A stretch of DNA of 37,221 nt from Alphaproteobacteria bacterium (GTDB taxonomy: Bacteria; Pseudomonadota; Alphaproteobacteria; Micavibrionales; Micavibrionaceae): contig JAOUOR010000013.1 of NCBI GenBank assembly GCA_029880245.1, positions 1-37,221 on the forward strand, in the 5' to 3' direction. The first letter of the stretch is position 1. Every line of letters starts with the position of its first letter. The notes below the pieces were generated by a model that was not told the origin of the DNA, did not search any database, and saw nothing but the letters and a program-made list of their open reading frames with translations. A program made the position numbers and the translations under genes. Shown here one piece after another: positions 18,454-25,232 of the stretch.

Positions 18454-18483
18454 TTGCATTCAAGCAAATAAAATTGTTAGACT
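18454..18483 (+). promoter_or_regulatory. predicted promoter before orphan locus gene 6
   Basis: TTGCAT (18454-18459), 18-base spacer, TAGACT (18478-18483), followed by AATAGGTGAG. Same architecture as the predicted promoters at 10935 and 11841. Confidence 0.5.
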
Positions 18484-18542
18484 AATAGGTGAGCGGTAAA
18501 GTTTTTAAATAGTAGGAAAATGACAAACAAAGGAGTGATAGT

Positions 18543-18959
18543 ATGTCAGGTGATGGAACAACTTCGAACGAGCCAAATAGGCAACTTGATGTTACCGGCG
18601 ATTTTAACAAGGGAAAAGGTGGCATTATCTCTAACGAGTTTTTCAGAACAAATAACCCTAACGCCGCTGTTCATGTTTCATTTGTTACAGATTTAAATGG
18701 TCAGACAACCAAAGCTAACTACCCACTTGGCAAACCCACTACAGGAAATGAGATTACAGACACAAATGCGCTTACGTTTGGTAGTCATCGAATTACTGAT
18801 CCTAAAGGCATTTTAACCGGGTTCGGGCCACTGGAAAGAGTAGCAGCCATTACCACCATCAATATTAATTCTAACGGTGTGGCAGAATATCCACATGTTG
18901 CAGCGCTTGAAGTCGGAACACCTTCTACTGGCGCGGAATACCCGTCGCCACAAGCGTAG
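18543..18959 (+). CDS. unrecognised small protein, orphan locus gene 6
   Basis: 138 residues, unknown family. A strong AAGGAG lies 7 bases before the ATG. The sequence is rich in Gly, Asn and Thr with short beta-like strands (HVSFVTDLNG, ERVAAITTININSNG) and no Cys, signal peptide or membrane segment. A weak resemblance of the centre (SFVTDLNGQTTKANYPLG) to part of gene 5 (DFVLDNGDSRDAGLPLG) hints at a shared fold but is not conclusive. It has its own predicted promoter and is followed after 27 bases by a strong terminator that closes the locus. Confidence 0.72.
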   Translation: MSGDGTTSNEPNRQLDVTGDFNKGKGGIISNEFFRTNNPNAAVHVSFVTDLNGQTTKANYPLGKPTTGNEITDTNALTFGSHRITDPKGILTGFGPLERVAAITTININSNGVAEYPHVAALEVGTPSTGAEYPSPQA

Positions 18960-18986
18960 ATTCACTTTTAAAACTACAGATTATAC

Positions 18987-19021
18987 AAAACCCCGTCGGA
19001 TCACTCCTTGCGGGGTTTTTA
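18987..19021 (+). terminator. intrinsic terminator closing the orphan locus
   Basis: AAAACCCCG (18987-18995) pairs perfectly with CGGGGTTTT (19011-19019), followed by further T residues. It lies 27 bases after the last gene of the cluster and is the only strong terminator seen between purH and this point. Confidence 0.88.
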
Positions 19022-19045
19022 TTCGTTTTCGGGCTTAACACCCTT

Positions 19046-19072
19046 GCCCCTTGGGGCGTTTTTTCGTCATTG
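19046..19072. repeat. dispersed repeat family E, copy 1
   Basis: GCCCCTTGGGGCGTTTTTT followed by CGTCATTG. The same block, with AGA for TGG, recurs at about 33989-34012. The GCCCC/GGGGC arms form a small hairpin followed by a T-run. Confidence 0.5.
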
Positions 19073-19073
19073 A

Positions 19074-19137
19074 CCCCTCACCCTGATGCTGACGCATCTT
19101 CCCTCTCCCCATGGGGAGAGGGATTAAGGGAGAGGGG
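19074..19137. repeat. 64-bp palindromic repeat family D, copy 1
   Basis: A 64-base block with a central CTCTCCCCATGGGGAGAG palindrome and outer CCCCTCACCC and AGGGAGAGGGG. Its reverse complement matches 32967-33030 at 61 of 64 positions. It resembles widely seen REP-like blocks with CCCTCACCC and CTCTCCCC cores. It sits between a plus-strand terminator and a convergent minus-strand gene. Confidence 0.8.
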
Positions 19138-19148
19138 AATAACTATAG

Positions 19149-19469
19149 TCATTTTCTAAACTCTGCCTCTCTGGACATTCTTTCTTTTTCATCAATATAG
19201 GCTTCAAATTCCTGAACCTGCCGGAGCATTTCCTGCCTTTCTTCCTCCCGTGCTTTTTCATCAAAAAAAACACCCTTCACAAGTAAACCGATCACAGTCA
19301 ACGCCAGAATAGCAAGAATAAAAAGCCGCTTTATTTTTTCATTCGGATCCTGATCCCCCCCCAGATACAAACCCATATTGCCGGATCTGACTTGTTCATC
19401 CACGGGCGCCAAAAACGGGACATGCCCGTCATTCTTACTTGTGTTATTATCCTGATTATCTTCTGCCAT
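19149..19469 (-). CDS. small single-pass membrane protein, unrecognised
   Basis: 106 residues with a polar N-terminal half of about 45 residues, one clear membrane helix at about 49-66 (LFILAILALTVIGLLVKG) and a charged, helical C-terminal tail rich in Glu and Arg. No signal cleavage motif, and no family I can name. It is transcribed divergently from lepA (147 bases between starts) and convergently with the orphan locus. Its stop codon lies inside CTATAGTCATTTTC, a sequence matching the end of the family-A palindromic element, so the 3' end may have been shaped by a repeat insertion. Confidence 0.65.
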   Translation of the reverse strand: MAEDNQDNNTSKNDGHVPFLAPVDEQVRSGNMGLYLGGDQDPNEKIKRLFILAILALTVIGLLVKGVFFDEKAREEERQEMLRQVQEFEAYIDEKERMSREAEFRK

Positions 19470-19616
19470 AGCCCATCATTCACTTTCCAAAAAACTATAA
19501 AATAGCGCAGCCATTTTTGCAACGCTCAGGAATTTAACACAACTATTTTGCAAGAAAAAACATGTCAATCTTCCCCCTATTTCCCGCTTGCAAAAACCCC
19601 GCCCTGCCCTTAAAAC

Positions 19617-21446
19617 ATGGGCATGAGCCAGAATAGTAAAACAAAACCCATAAACGAAATCCGTAACTTCGCGATTATAGCCCATATCGACCACGGCAAA
19701 TCCACCCTTGCCGACCGCCTGATCCAACAATGCGGCGGGCTGGAAGAGCGTGAAATGCAGGAACAAGTCCTCGATAACACCGATATCGAGCGCGAACGCG
19801 GCATCACCATCAAGGCCCAGACCGTGCGCCTTGAACACACCGCCAAGGACGGCATAACCTATCAGCTCAATTTGATGGACACACCGGGCCATGTGGATTT
19901 CTCCTACGAGGTTTCCCGTTCTCTGGCCTCATGTGAAGGCTCGATCCTTGTCGTGGATGCAAGCCAAGGCGTTGAAGCGCAGACTCTCGCCAATGTCTAT
20001 CAAGCCCTTGATAATGACCACGAGATTATCCCCGTGATTAACAAAATTGACCTGCCCGCCGCCGATCCTGAAAAAGTGCGCACAGAAATCGAAGATGTGA
20101 TCGGTCTTGACGCCAGCGACGCCATTCTAGCCTCCGCCAAGACAGGTGCGGGCATTAATGATCTGCTGGAAGCCATCTGCACCCGCCTGCCGCCGCCCCA
20201 TGAAGGCGAGGCCGACAAGACCACCAAAGCCCTGCTGGTCGATAGCTGGTACGATATTTATCTTGGCGTCGTTGTTCTTGTGCGCGTGATTGACGGTTAC
20301 TTACGCAAAGGCCAGAAGATCAAATTCATGTCCAATGGCGCCACGCGCGAGATTGACCGCGTCGGGATGTTCACCCCCAAAAAGGTCGAGCTTGACATAC
20401 TCGGCCCCGGCGAAATGGGCTTTATCACCGCCTCCATCAAGGATATCAGCGAAACCAATGTCGGCGACACCATCACAGACGAGAAAAAGCCCTGCGAGAC
20501 TGCCCTGCCCGGCTTCAAACCCAGCATCCCTATGGTGTTTTGCTCCTTCTATCCTGCCGATGCGGGCGAGTTCGAAAAACTGCGCGAAAGCCTCGGCAAG
20601 ATCAGGCTGAATGACGCCAGCCTTCACTACGAACCCGAAAGCTCCCAGGCCCTCGGCCTTGGTTTCAGATGCGGCTTCCTCGGCCTGCTCCACATGGAAA
20701 TTATTCAGGAACGCCTAGAGCGCGAGTTTGACCTCGACCTCATCCCCACCGCGCCAAGCGTGGTTTACAAGATCAACATGACCAACAACACGCAAGTAGA
20801 GCTGTATAACCCCGTGGACATGCCCGATGTTGTCAAAATCAAATCCATCGAAGAACCGTGGATCAAGGCCACCATCCTTGTCCCCGATGAATATCTGGGC
20901 GGCCTGCTCCAGCTCTGCCAAGACCGCCGCGGCGTGCAGGTTGATCTGACCTATGCAGGCGGACGTGCAATGCTGATCTACCGTCTGCCCTTAAACGAAG
21001 TGGTGTTTGATTTCTATGACCGCCTGAAATCCATCTCCAAGGGCTATGCCAGCTTCGATTACGAGCTTGACGGATACGGGGAGAACGACCTTGTGAAGCT
21101 GGAAATCCGTGTGAATGAAGAACCCGTGGATGCGCTGGCCATGATCGTCCACCGCGCCAGCGCCGAAAAGCGCGGACGCCAAATGTGCGAGCGCCTCAAA
21201 GACCTCATCCCACGCCAGATGTTCAAAATCGCCATACAGGCCGCCATCGGCGGAAAGATCATCGCACGGGAAAACGTCAGCGCCCTGCGCAAGGACGTAA
21301 CCGCCAAATGTTACGGCGGGGATATCACGCGGAAAAAGAAGTTGCTGGAAAAGCAGAAAAAAGGGAAAGCCAAAATGCGGCAATACGGCAATGTTGAAAT
21401 TCCTCAATCCGCCTTTATCGCAGCACTCAAGATGGGAGATGAATGA
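19617..21446 (+). CDS. lepA: elongation factor 4 (LepA)
   Basis: A ribosome-associated translational GTPase that back-translocates stalled ribosomes. The 609 residues match the family. Visible GTPase motifs are G1 [15 protein letters not shown]2 [12 protein letters not shown]3 [11 protein letters not shown] and G4 [10 protein letters not shown]. LepA-specific C-terminal sequence includes [20 protein letters not shown] and [20 protein letters not shown]. Two in-frame ATGs (19617, 19623) are possible and neither has a clear ribosome site. Unlike its neighbours, the gene is visibly GC-rich with many GCC and CTG codons. The stop overlaps the start of the next, AT-rich gene. Confidence 0.97.
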   Translation: MGMSQNSKTKPINEIRNFAIIAHIDHGKSTLADRLIQQCGGLEEREMQEQVLDNTDIERERGITIKAQTVRLEHTAKDGITYQLNLMDTPGHVDFSYEVSRSLASCEGSILVVDASQGVEAQTLANVYQALDNDHEIIPVINKIDLPAADPEKVRTEIEDVIGLDASDAILASAKTGAGINDLLEAICTRLPPPHEGEADKTTKALLVDSWYDIYLGVVVLVRVIDGYLRKGQKIKFMSNGATREIDRVGMFTPKKVELDILGPGEMGFITASIKDISETNVGDTITDEKKPCETALPGFKPSIPMVFCSFYPADAGEFEKLRESLGKIRLNDASLHYEPESSQALGLGFRCGFLGLLHMEIIQERLEREFDLDLIPTAPSVVYKINMTNNTQVELYNPVDMPDVVKIKSIEEPWIKATILVPDEYLGGLLQLCQDRRGVQVDLTYAGGRAMLIYRLPLNEVVFDFYDRLKSISKGYASFDYELDGYGENDLVKLEIRVNEEPVDALAMIVHRASAEKRGRQMCERLKDLIPRQMFKIAIQAAIGGKIIARENVSALRKDVTAKCYGGDITRKKKLLEKQKKGKAKMRQYGNVEIPQSAFIAALKMGDE

Positions 21447-22081
21447 TGTCAGAAAATTATATTCCTTTAAATTTGAGTTCCTATGCCAAGAAAAAATTGG
21501 GACAGTTTCTCTTACTCTTAGAAGAAAATTGGTTAAAAGAAATTCATTATTTATTATCGTCAGCATGGACAGAAGATAAAAACATTCCACCAAGACAAGC
21601 ACACATTACATCAGGTGTTATGTGCTTAACTACTGTTGCCGGCATGTCAACTATATTCTATAAACCTGACGAATATGGAAGAGGAAAAGCAGGAATACAT
21701 TTTAAAGGCCTACTAAACAACCATTACCCTTGGAATTTGGATAAACCACTAGGCATATCAAGTACAGACGCTGTAGACCAATTATACAATGAAATACGAA
21801 ATCCCCTTGCTCATTCTCTAGGAATAGATACATCTAGTAAAAAGTTGATCTACCTCTTACCTGCAGTTTACACACGGCAAGATTTAAACAAACGAATTGC
21901 CGATAAACAACTACCCTTTGGTAGCCCTTCTATTAAGAAGAATAATAACGAAATAACTTTTGCGCCTGCTAGCTTTTACTGGGGCATAAGAAAAATGATA
22001 GAAAATATACTTTCTACAGATAAAGATGTAGATGATCTCTTCAAACGATTACAAACAAAATATGGATTAACAGTGCCTTAG
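21446..22081 (+). CDS. HEPN-like protein, candidate ribonuclease (unrecognised family)
   Basis: 211 residues from the ATG at 21446, which overlaps the lepA stop by one base (TGATG); GGGAG lies 7 bases upstream. An in-frame ATG one codon earlier is possible. I do not recognise the whole protein, but NEIRNPLAHSLG contains RN-x3-H, which fits the R-x4-6-H motif with polar residue after Arg that marks HEPN domains (ribonucleases of toxin and antiviral systems). The motif is flanked by helical sequence, as expected. The gene is strikingly AT-rich compared with lepA, suggesting later acquisition by insertion behind a housekeeping gene. No antitoxin-like partner is adjacent. The HEPN call rests on one motif. 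Confidence 0.6.
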   Translation: MSENYIPLNLSSYAKKKLGQFLLLLEENWLKEIHYLLSSAWTEDKNIPPRQAHITSGVMCLTTVAGMSTIFYKPDEYGRGKAGIHFKGLLNNHYPWNLDKPLGISSTDAVDQLYNEIRNPLAHSLGIDTSSKKLIYLLPAVYTRQDLNKRIADKQLPFGSPSIKKNNNEITFAPASFYWGIRKMIENILSTDKDVDDLFKRLQTKYGLTVP

Positions 22082-22190
22082 AAATTGCATTTAATTCACC
22101 ATAAAACCCCTCATCCCCGCCCCCCACCTTCCGATTGCCATCTCCGTTTTTGATATGGTATAAACAGGTACACTATAAAGGATTACACTC

Positions 22191-22718
22191 ATGCCTATTC
22201 GTCTTTTGCTTGCCCTTATTCCCCTTGCCCTCGCCTTTTCGGTTATGCCTGCCCGTGCAGACCATAAAGACAACGGCGCTTCGGCAGAAGAAATCCTTGT
22301 CAGAACTGTTTTCGACCTCGCGGAAAAAGCCATCATCGAGGAATATTTCGGCAAAAGCAAACATGAAGGCAAGCACAAAGATCACGATGATGATGACGAG
22401 GACGAGGACGGGCATCATCATAAAAACAGAGATAAACATCACAAACACGGCCATCATGAAAAGGAACACCACGAGCACGAGCATGAGCACGACCACCATA
22501 GCCATGCCTTGCCGCCAGGGCTACAGAAATACCTGAACGAGAATGGAAGACTGCCTCACGGTCTTGAGCGCGACCTTCCCGATGATCTGAAAAAGCGCTT
22601 GCCGAAGGAACGCGAAGGCACCAAACGTGTGATTGTCGATAATGATGTGGTCCTGCTCGAAGAAGGCACACGGAAAATCCTCGACGTCATCGAGGATGTG
22701 CTATCCACTGGCAACTAG
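22191..22718 (+). CDS. exported His-rich protein, CigR/RcnB-like
   Basis: 175 residues. The first 23 form a clean Sec signal peptide with cleavage expected after MPARA. Residues about 57-105 are an extreme His/Asp/Glu/Lys run (HDDDDEDEDGHHHK, HEHEHEHDHHSH), an obvious candidate for divalent-metal binding (Ni, Co, Zn or Cu). The C-terminal part LPPGLQKYLNENGRLPHGL followed by LPDDLKKRLP resembles the CigR/RcnB-type periplasmic domain with repeated LPPGL units. It probably acts in the periplasm in metal buffering or envelope stress; the exact role is unknown. It converges with the next gene on the opposite strand. Confidence 0.72.
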   Translation: MPIRLLLALIPLALAFSVMPARADHKDNGASAEEILVRTVFDLAEKAIIEEYFGKSKHEGKHKDHDDDDEDEDGHHHKNRDKHHKHGHHEKEHHEHEHEHDHHSHALPPGLQKYLNENGRLPHGLERDLPDDLKKRLPKEREGTKRVIVDNDVVLLEEGTRKILDVIEDVLSTGN

Positions 22719-22722
22719 AAAA

Positions 22723-22744
22723 ATCCCTCGACTTCGCTCGGGAT
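22723..22744. terminator. possible bidirectional hairpin between convergent genes
   Basis: ATCCC and GGGAT flank TCGACTTCGCTC in an imperfect stem directly between two convergent genes. The sequence resembles part of the dispersed TCATCCC-type repeats seen at 27.1 and 35.1 kb, so it may be a repeat fragment used as a terminator. There is no clean T-run. Confidence 0.4.
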
Positions 22745-22764
22745 GACACAGAAATCACTAAGAC

Positions 22765-23145
22765 TTAAGCCGCGTCTTCGAGCGGTAATCCGGCAACCCA
22801 ATTCCGCGCCTGATCGATCTCGCTCATAGTAAACACCCGCACTTCCGCAGGAATCATCCACGCAACGAAGGCCGCCGCACTTTTGGCCCAATCCATATCC
22901 GTGACCAGAGCCAAACGCTTGAAACCGCTCCAATGCTTGATGCCAAAACACGCATCATCCCAAAGTGCAGCGAGTTCCACGCCCTCATAATCCTCCATCA
23001 CGAACAGCGCATTAAGCTTGTCATGGGTCTTAAACTTTTCCTCAAAAGCAGGAATGATAACCGCCTCATATTCCTTGGCCGTAATCTTGCCGCGCGAGAT
23101 AATGCCAACCGTATCATCGGGTAAATCTTTAATAATTTCCATCAT
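22765..23145 (-). CDS. STAS/SpoIIAA-like protein
   Basis: 126 residues resembling the SpoIIAA-like/STAS family (SEC14-type fold, formerly DUF3478). The features are an early GIISRGKITAKEYEAVIIPAFEEK, a central LFVMEDYEG, LALVTDMDWAKSAAAF and a C-terminal VRVFTMSEIDQARNWV. These small cytoplasmic proteins have the STAS fold, but no specific partner is known from sequence. A strong ribosome site (GGAGG) lies 8 bases before the ATG. The upstream region carries a perfect FNR-type box placed at about -41.5 from a matching -10, so expression under low oxygen is predicted. No partner anti-sigma or kinase gene is adjacent. Confidence 0.78.
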   Translation of the reverse strand: MMEIIKDLPDDTVGIISRGKITAKEYEAVIIPAFEEKFKTHDKLNALFVMEDYEGVELAALWDDACFGIKHWSGFKRLALVTDMDWAKSAAAFVAWMIPAEVRVFTMSEIDQARNWVAGLPLEDAA

Positions 23146-23171
23146 GGTAATGCCCTCCTTTGAAACACCAT

Positions 23172-23213
23172 TTTATACACTTTTAGACACAAATATCACT
23201 TGATTTTGATCAA
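23172..23213 (-). promoter_or_regulatory. FNR/FixK-type promoter for the STAS-like gene
   Basis: TTGAT-TTTG-ATCAA (23200-23213) is a perfect match to the FNR/Anr/FixK box TTGATNNNNATCAA. On the minus strand TATAAA (23177 down to 23172) lies so that a start near 23165 puts the box centre at about -41.5, the class II activating position. The STAS-like gene starts at 23145 with GGAGG in its leader. The geometry is seen directly; oxygen control is inferred. Confidence 0.72.
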
Positions 23214-23251
23214 AAATCCAGATCCATACAAAAGATACAAATCACAGCATA

Positions 23252-23358
23252 TTTTATATACATAATACACCCAAAAACAGCCTTTTTATATACCTAATAA
23301 ACAACTACGGGTATTTATTAAACCACTGAAATACCTTAATATTTAATATTAATATTTT
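23252..23358. promoter_or_regulatory. AT-rich divergent region with direct and inverted repeats
   Basis: TTTTATATACATAATA (23252-23267) and TTTTATATACCTAATA (23284-23299) are near-identical direct repeats 32 bases apart, about three helical turns. They are followed by GGTATTT...AAATACC (23310-23316, 23329-23335) and a run of overlapping AATATT palindromes to 23358. This is the upstream region of the gene starting at 23386 and could be an operator cluster. Confidence 0.45.
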
Positions 23359-23385
23359 TACATAACTGTGTATAAGGAGTGGACT

Positions 23386-23688
23386 ATGAATCAATCATTT
23401 CCAGAATATATTGAACGTCATTTTGAACGTGTTACCACCCCCCAAAAAAGTTTTCTTGAAGAAAACACGGACTTTGAAACATTAAGGATCAAAACCCTTC
23501 TTACCGTGCAGGAACTGGAAAGTTCGAACTCCAAAGACAAGCGCGACGCAGTTTATGAGCGTTTAGAAAAAGAAAGCAAGGGAAACAGCTCTGTTGCCCC
23601 TTATCTTAAAATGCTGGTCTCTACGATCAATCACGCCTTATGGGCCAATGGTGAAAGTGTCCATCAAAAAGACATGGCAAACGCTTAA
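23386..23688 (+). CDS. unrecognised small soluble protein
   Basis: 100 residues from the ATG at 23386, chosen over a GTG at 23368 because AAGGAG (23373-23378) sits 7 bases before the ATG. The sequence is charged and probably all-helical (RIKTLLTVQELES, AVYERLEKESKG, YLKMLVSTINHALWANGE), with no signal peptide, membrane segment or cysteine. I do not recognise a family. It is divergent from the STAS-like gene across a 240-base AT-rich region with repeats and an FNR-type box, so joint regulation is possible. A GC-rich hairpin follows its stop. Confidence 0.6.
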   Translation: MNQSFPEYIERHFERVTTPQKSFLEENTDFETLRIKTLLTVQELESSNSKDKRDAVYERLEKESKGNSSVAPYLKMLVSTINHALWANGESVHQKDMANA

Positions 23689-23698
23689 ATGATCTCAC

Positions 23699-23720
23699 TC
23701 CCCGCCCCACCGGGCGGGGA
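23699..23720 (+). terminator. GC-rich hairpin after the 100-residue gene
   Basis: TCCCCGCCC (23699-23707), 4-base loop, GGGCGGGGA (23712-23720): a perfect 9-bp stem. It is followed by ATTAAAT rather than a long T-run, so it is a likely but not ideal intrinsic terminator. Confidence 0.65.
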
Positions 23721-23803
23721 ATTAAATCCCAAACAGATAAATACACCTGAAACATGTAAATTCGGCTTTCTTTTTACTAAAGAAATCATATATCATTGCG
23801 TTT

Positions 23804-23944
23804 ATGCATAAGACGCCCATTTTTATCGTATTTCTTGGCTTTGCACTGTTCCTGCTTTCCTCATGCGAGAGCAACACCGCTAAACAATGGCAAAATGTCT
23901 TTAACAATCAAGCAGCAAAATATGGACGAAAAGCAGGACGTTAA
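23804..23944 (+). CDS. tiny lipoprotein, 46 residues
   Basis: An ATG at 23804 opens 46 codons to a TAA at 23942-23944. The product starts MHKTPIFIVFLGFALFLLSS and continues with Cys: a short basic n-region, a hydrophobic h-region and a lipobox LLSSC, with Cys21 as the predicted lipidated residue. The mature part is only about 26 residues, polar and ending KYGRKAGR. That is similar in size and plan to entericidin-type small lipoproteins but without convincing sequence match. It ends 4 bases before the next small lipoprotein gene, so the two are probably co-translated. No clear ribosome site is visible. Confidence 0.55.
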   Translation: MHKTPIFIVFLGFALFLLSSCESNTAKQWQNVFNNQAAKYGRKAGR

Positions 23945-23948
23945 AAAT

Positions 23949-24173
23949 ATGAAATTTTCCTATTCAAAACTTATTATTTTTGTATTATGCTGCGGATTGT
24001 TAAATGGGTGCGGTATAGCAAGACGCATTATCATGGCCCCAGTTAATATACTCACTGAAAATGAGTATGACACTACCAAGGATATAAACGAAACGGCGCT
24101 TGCTTTTGCAGACACGCCTGAAGGTAGTGAGAAGACAAAATTATACGTTGTCACATATGAAATTTCAGAATAA
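23949..24173 (+). CDS. small lipoprotein, 74 residues
   Basis: From the ATG at 23949, a classical type II signal MKFSYSKLIIFVLCCGLLNG precedes Cys21 (lipobox LLNGC). The mature protein of about 54 residues is polar and acidic (NILTENEYDTTKDINETA). Longer starts upstream in this frame would bury the signal sequence and overlap the preceding lipoprotein gene, so I reject them. The start lies 4 bases after that gene's stop; AGGA in its last codons may be the ribosome site. Function is unknown. The pair of tiny lipoproteins in tandem is unusual. Confidence 0.65.
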   Translation: MKFSYSKLIIFVLCCGLLNGCGIARRIIMAPVNILTENEYDTTKDINETALAFADTPEGSEKTKLYVVTYEISE

Positions 24174-24432
24174 ATCATAGAGTAATTCTGAGTTAAAAAT
24201 TACGGGCTGGTCATATGAATGATGCATATTTCCTTACGGCACAAGTATTCGGGAAAAAAATTCCCGACTGCCTGAGGGAGTGTGTGTGGGGGGAAGGACA
24301 GCCGGGATGTGCCCTATATAGGCGCCTTGGTTGTGGACGTCAAGCATTATTATAGCCATACAGCGATATTTTTCGTGCGTATGGTCCTGAGCCTGTATTG
24401 CAATTGGAAAAAAGTTGTTACAAGGAGAGGAC
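24174..24432. other. non-coding gap with a small hairpin
   Basis: A 259-base gap before the GST-like gene. TCGGGAA (24249-24255) and TTCCCGA (24261-24267) form a perfect 7-bp stem with an AAAAA loop and no T-run; it may end the lipoprotein transcript. A G-rich stretch follows at about 24285-24308. I see no gene here; short ORFs lack ribosome sites and family resemblance. Confidence 0.45.
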
Positions 24433-25200
24433 ATGCCCCTCACATTACAGAAATTCGGTACTCAATGGGACATAGCTGACCCTAGCCCGTATTGCGTTAA
24501 AGTTGAAAATTTCCTTCGGGCAAATAACATCCCTTTCGATACCCGGAATTTTGATCTTAAAACCACCTTTACAATGCCCCTTGGGAAAAAGATTCCCTAT
24601 ATTATTTTGGAGGATGGTGAAACTATGGGCGATTCGACCCTGATCATAGAGCGACTATCCCGCGATCGGAACATTGATATGGATAAAGGCCTAACCAAAG
24701 AGCAAAGAGCCACCTCCAAAGCCTTCTGCACTATGCTTGATGAAGGCCTTTACTGGCCTGTGATTTATTCCCGCTGGCAAGATGAAAATGGCTGGAAAGT
24801 TATAAAACCCCTTTTCTTCTCGGGCAACCCTGCTTTTCTTGCGAATATCGCGGCAAGCTATATCCGGATGAAAACCATCAGAACTATTTACGCACAAGGT
24901 ACAGGACAACGCAATCAAGAGGAAGTCTACATGATTGGCGCCTCCATGCTTAAGTCTCTTTCCGATTTTCTGGGCCAGAACCAATGGTTTTTCGGACAGA
25001 ACAAACCCGGCCTGATGGATATATGGACCCATGCCTTTGTGATCAATATTATCCGCCCGCCCATTGAAAATTCGCTCAAGGATAATACGCTAAGGCTTAC
25101 CAATTTATGCCGCCATGCAGAAAACTTCCAGAAACTGTTTTACAGTGACAAGAAAGCCAATGAAAATACGCCAAAACACCTTCGTAAAAAAGCGGCTTGA
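24433..25200 (+). CDS. glutathione S-transferase-like protein (FAXC/metaxin type)
   Basis: 255 residues from the ATG at 24433; AAGGAGAGG sits immediately upstream, which decides this start over a TTG at 24415. The N-terminal thioredoxin-fold domain shows PSPYCVKVENFLRANNIPF, then KKIPYIILEDGETMGDS, as in GST-like proteins of the FAXC/metaxin group. A helical C-terminal domain ends in FFGQNKPGLMDIWTHAF, which matches the conserved GST C-terminal Asp helix-capping region. Reaction and substrate are unknown; many members have lost classical conjugating activity. The C terminus is basic (KHLRKKAA). It stands 32 bases before a membrane methyltransferase-like gene. Confidence 0.82.
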   Translation: MPLTLQKFGTQWDIADPSPYCVKVENFLRANNIPFDTRNFDLKTTFTMPLGKKIPYIILEDGETMGDSTLIIERLSRDRNIDMDKGLTKEQRATSKAFCTMLDEGLYWPVIYSRWQDENGWKVIKPLFFSGNPAFLANIAASYIRMKTIRTIYAQGTGQRNQEEVYMIGASMLKSLSDFLGQNQWFFGQNKPGLMDIWTHAFVINIIRPPIENSLKDNTLRLTNLCRHAENFQKLFYSDKKANENTPKHLRKKAA

Positions 25201-25232
25201 AAAAGAGCATGTTCAGTGATCTAATCTAGGCC

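Noticed and set aside
19476-19892. Minus-strand ORF overlapping the start of lepA
   Set aside because: It is antisense to the conserved GTPase motifs of lepA and shows no family resemblance.
20301-21602. Long minus-strand open frames across lepA and the HEPN-like gene
   Set aside because: GC-rich coding DNA leaves the antisense frame open by chance; the plus frame encodes clear LepA.
22173-22505. Minus-strand ORF of 110 residues rich in Met, Val and Leu resembling a membrane protein
   Set aside because: It is the antisense of the His/Asp-rich coding run; His and Asp codons read backwards give Met, Val and Ile, producing a false membrane helix.
24234-24479. Short ORFs on both strands between the lipoproteins and the GST-like gene
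   Set aside because: No ribosome sites, no motif, and one is antisense to the GST leader.
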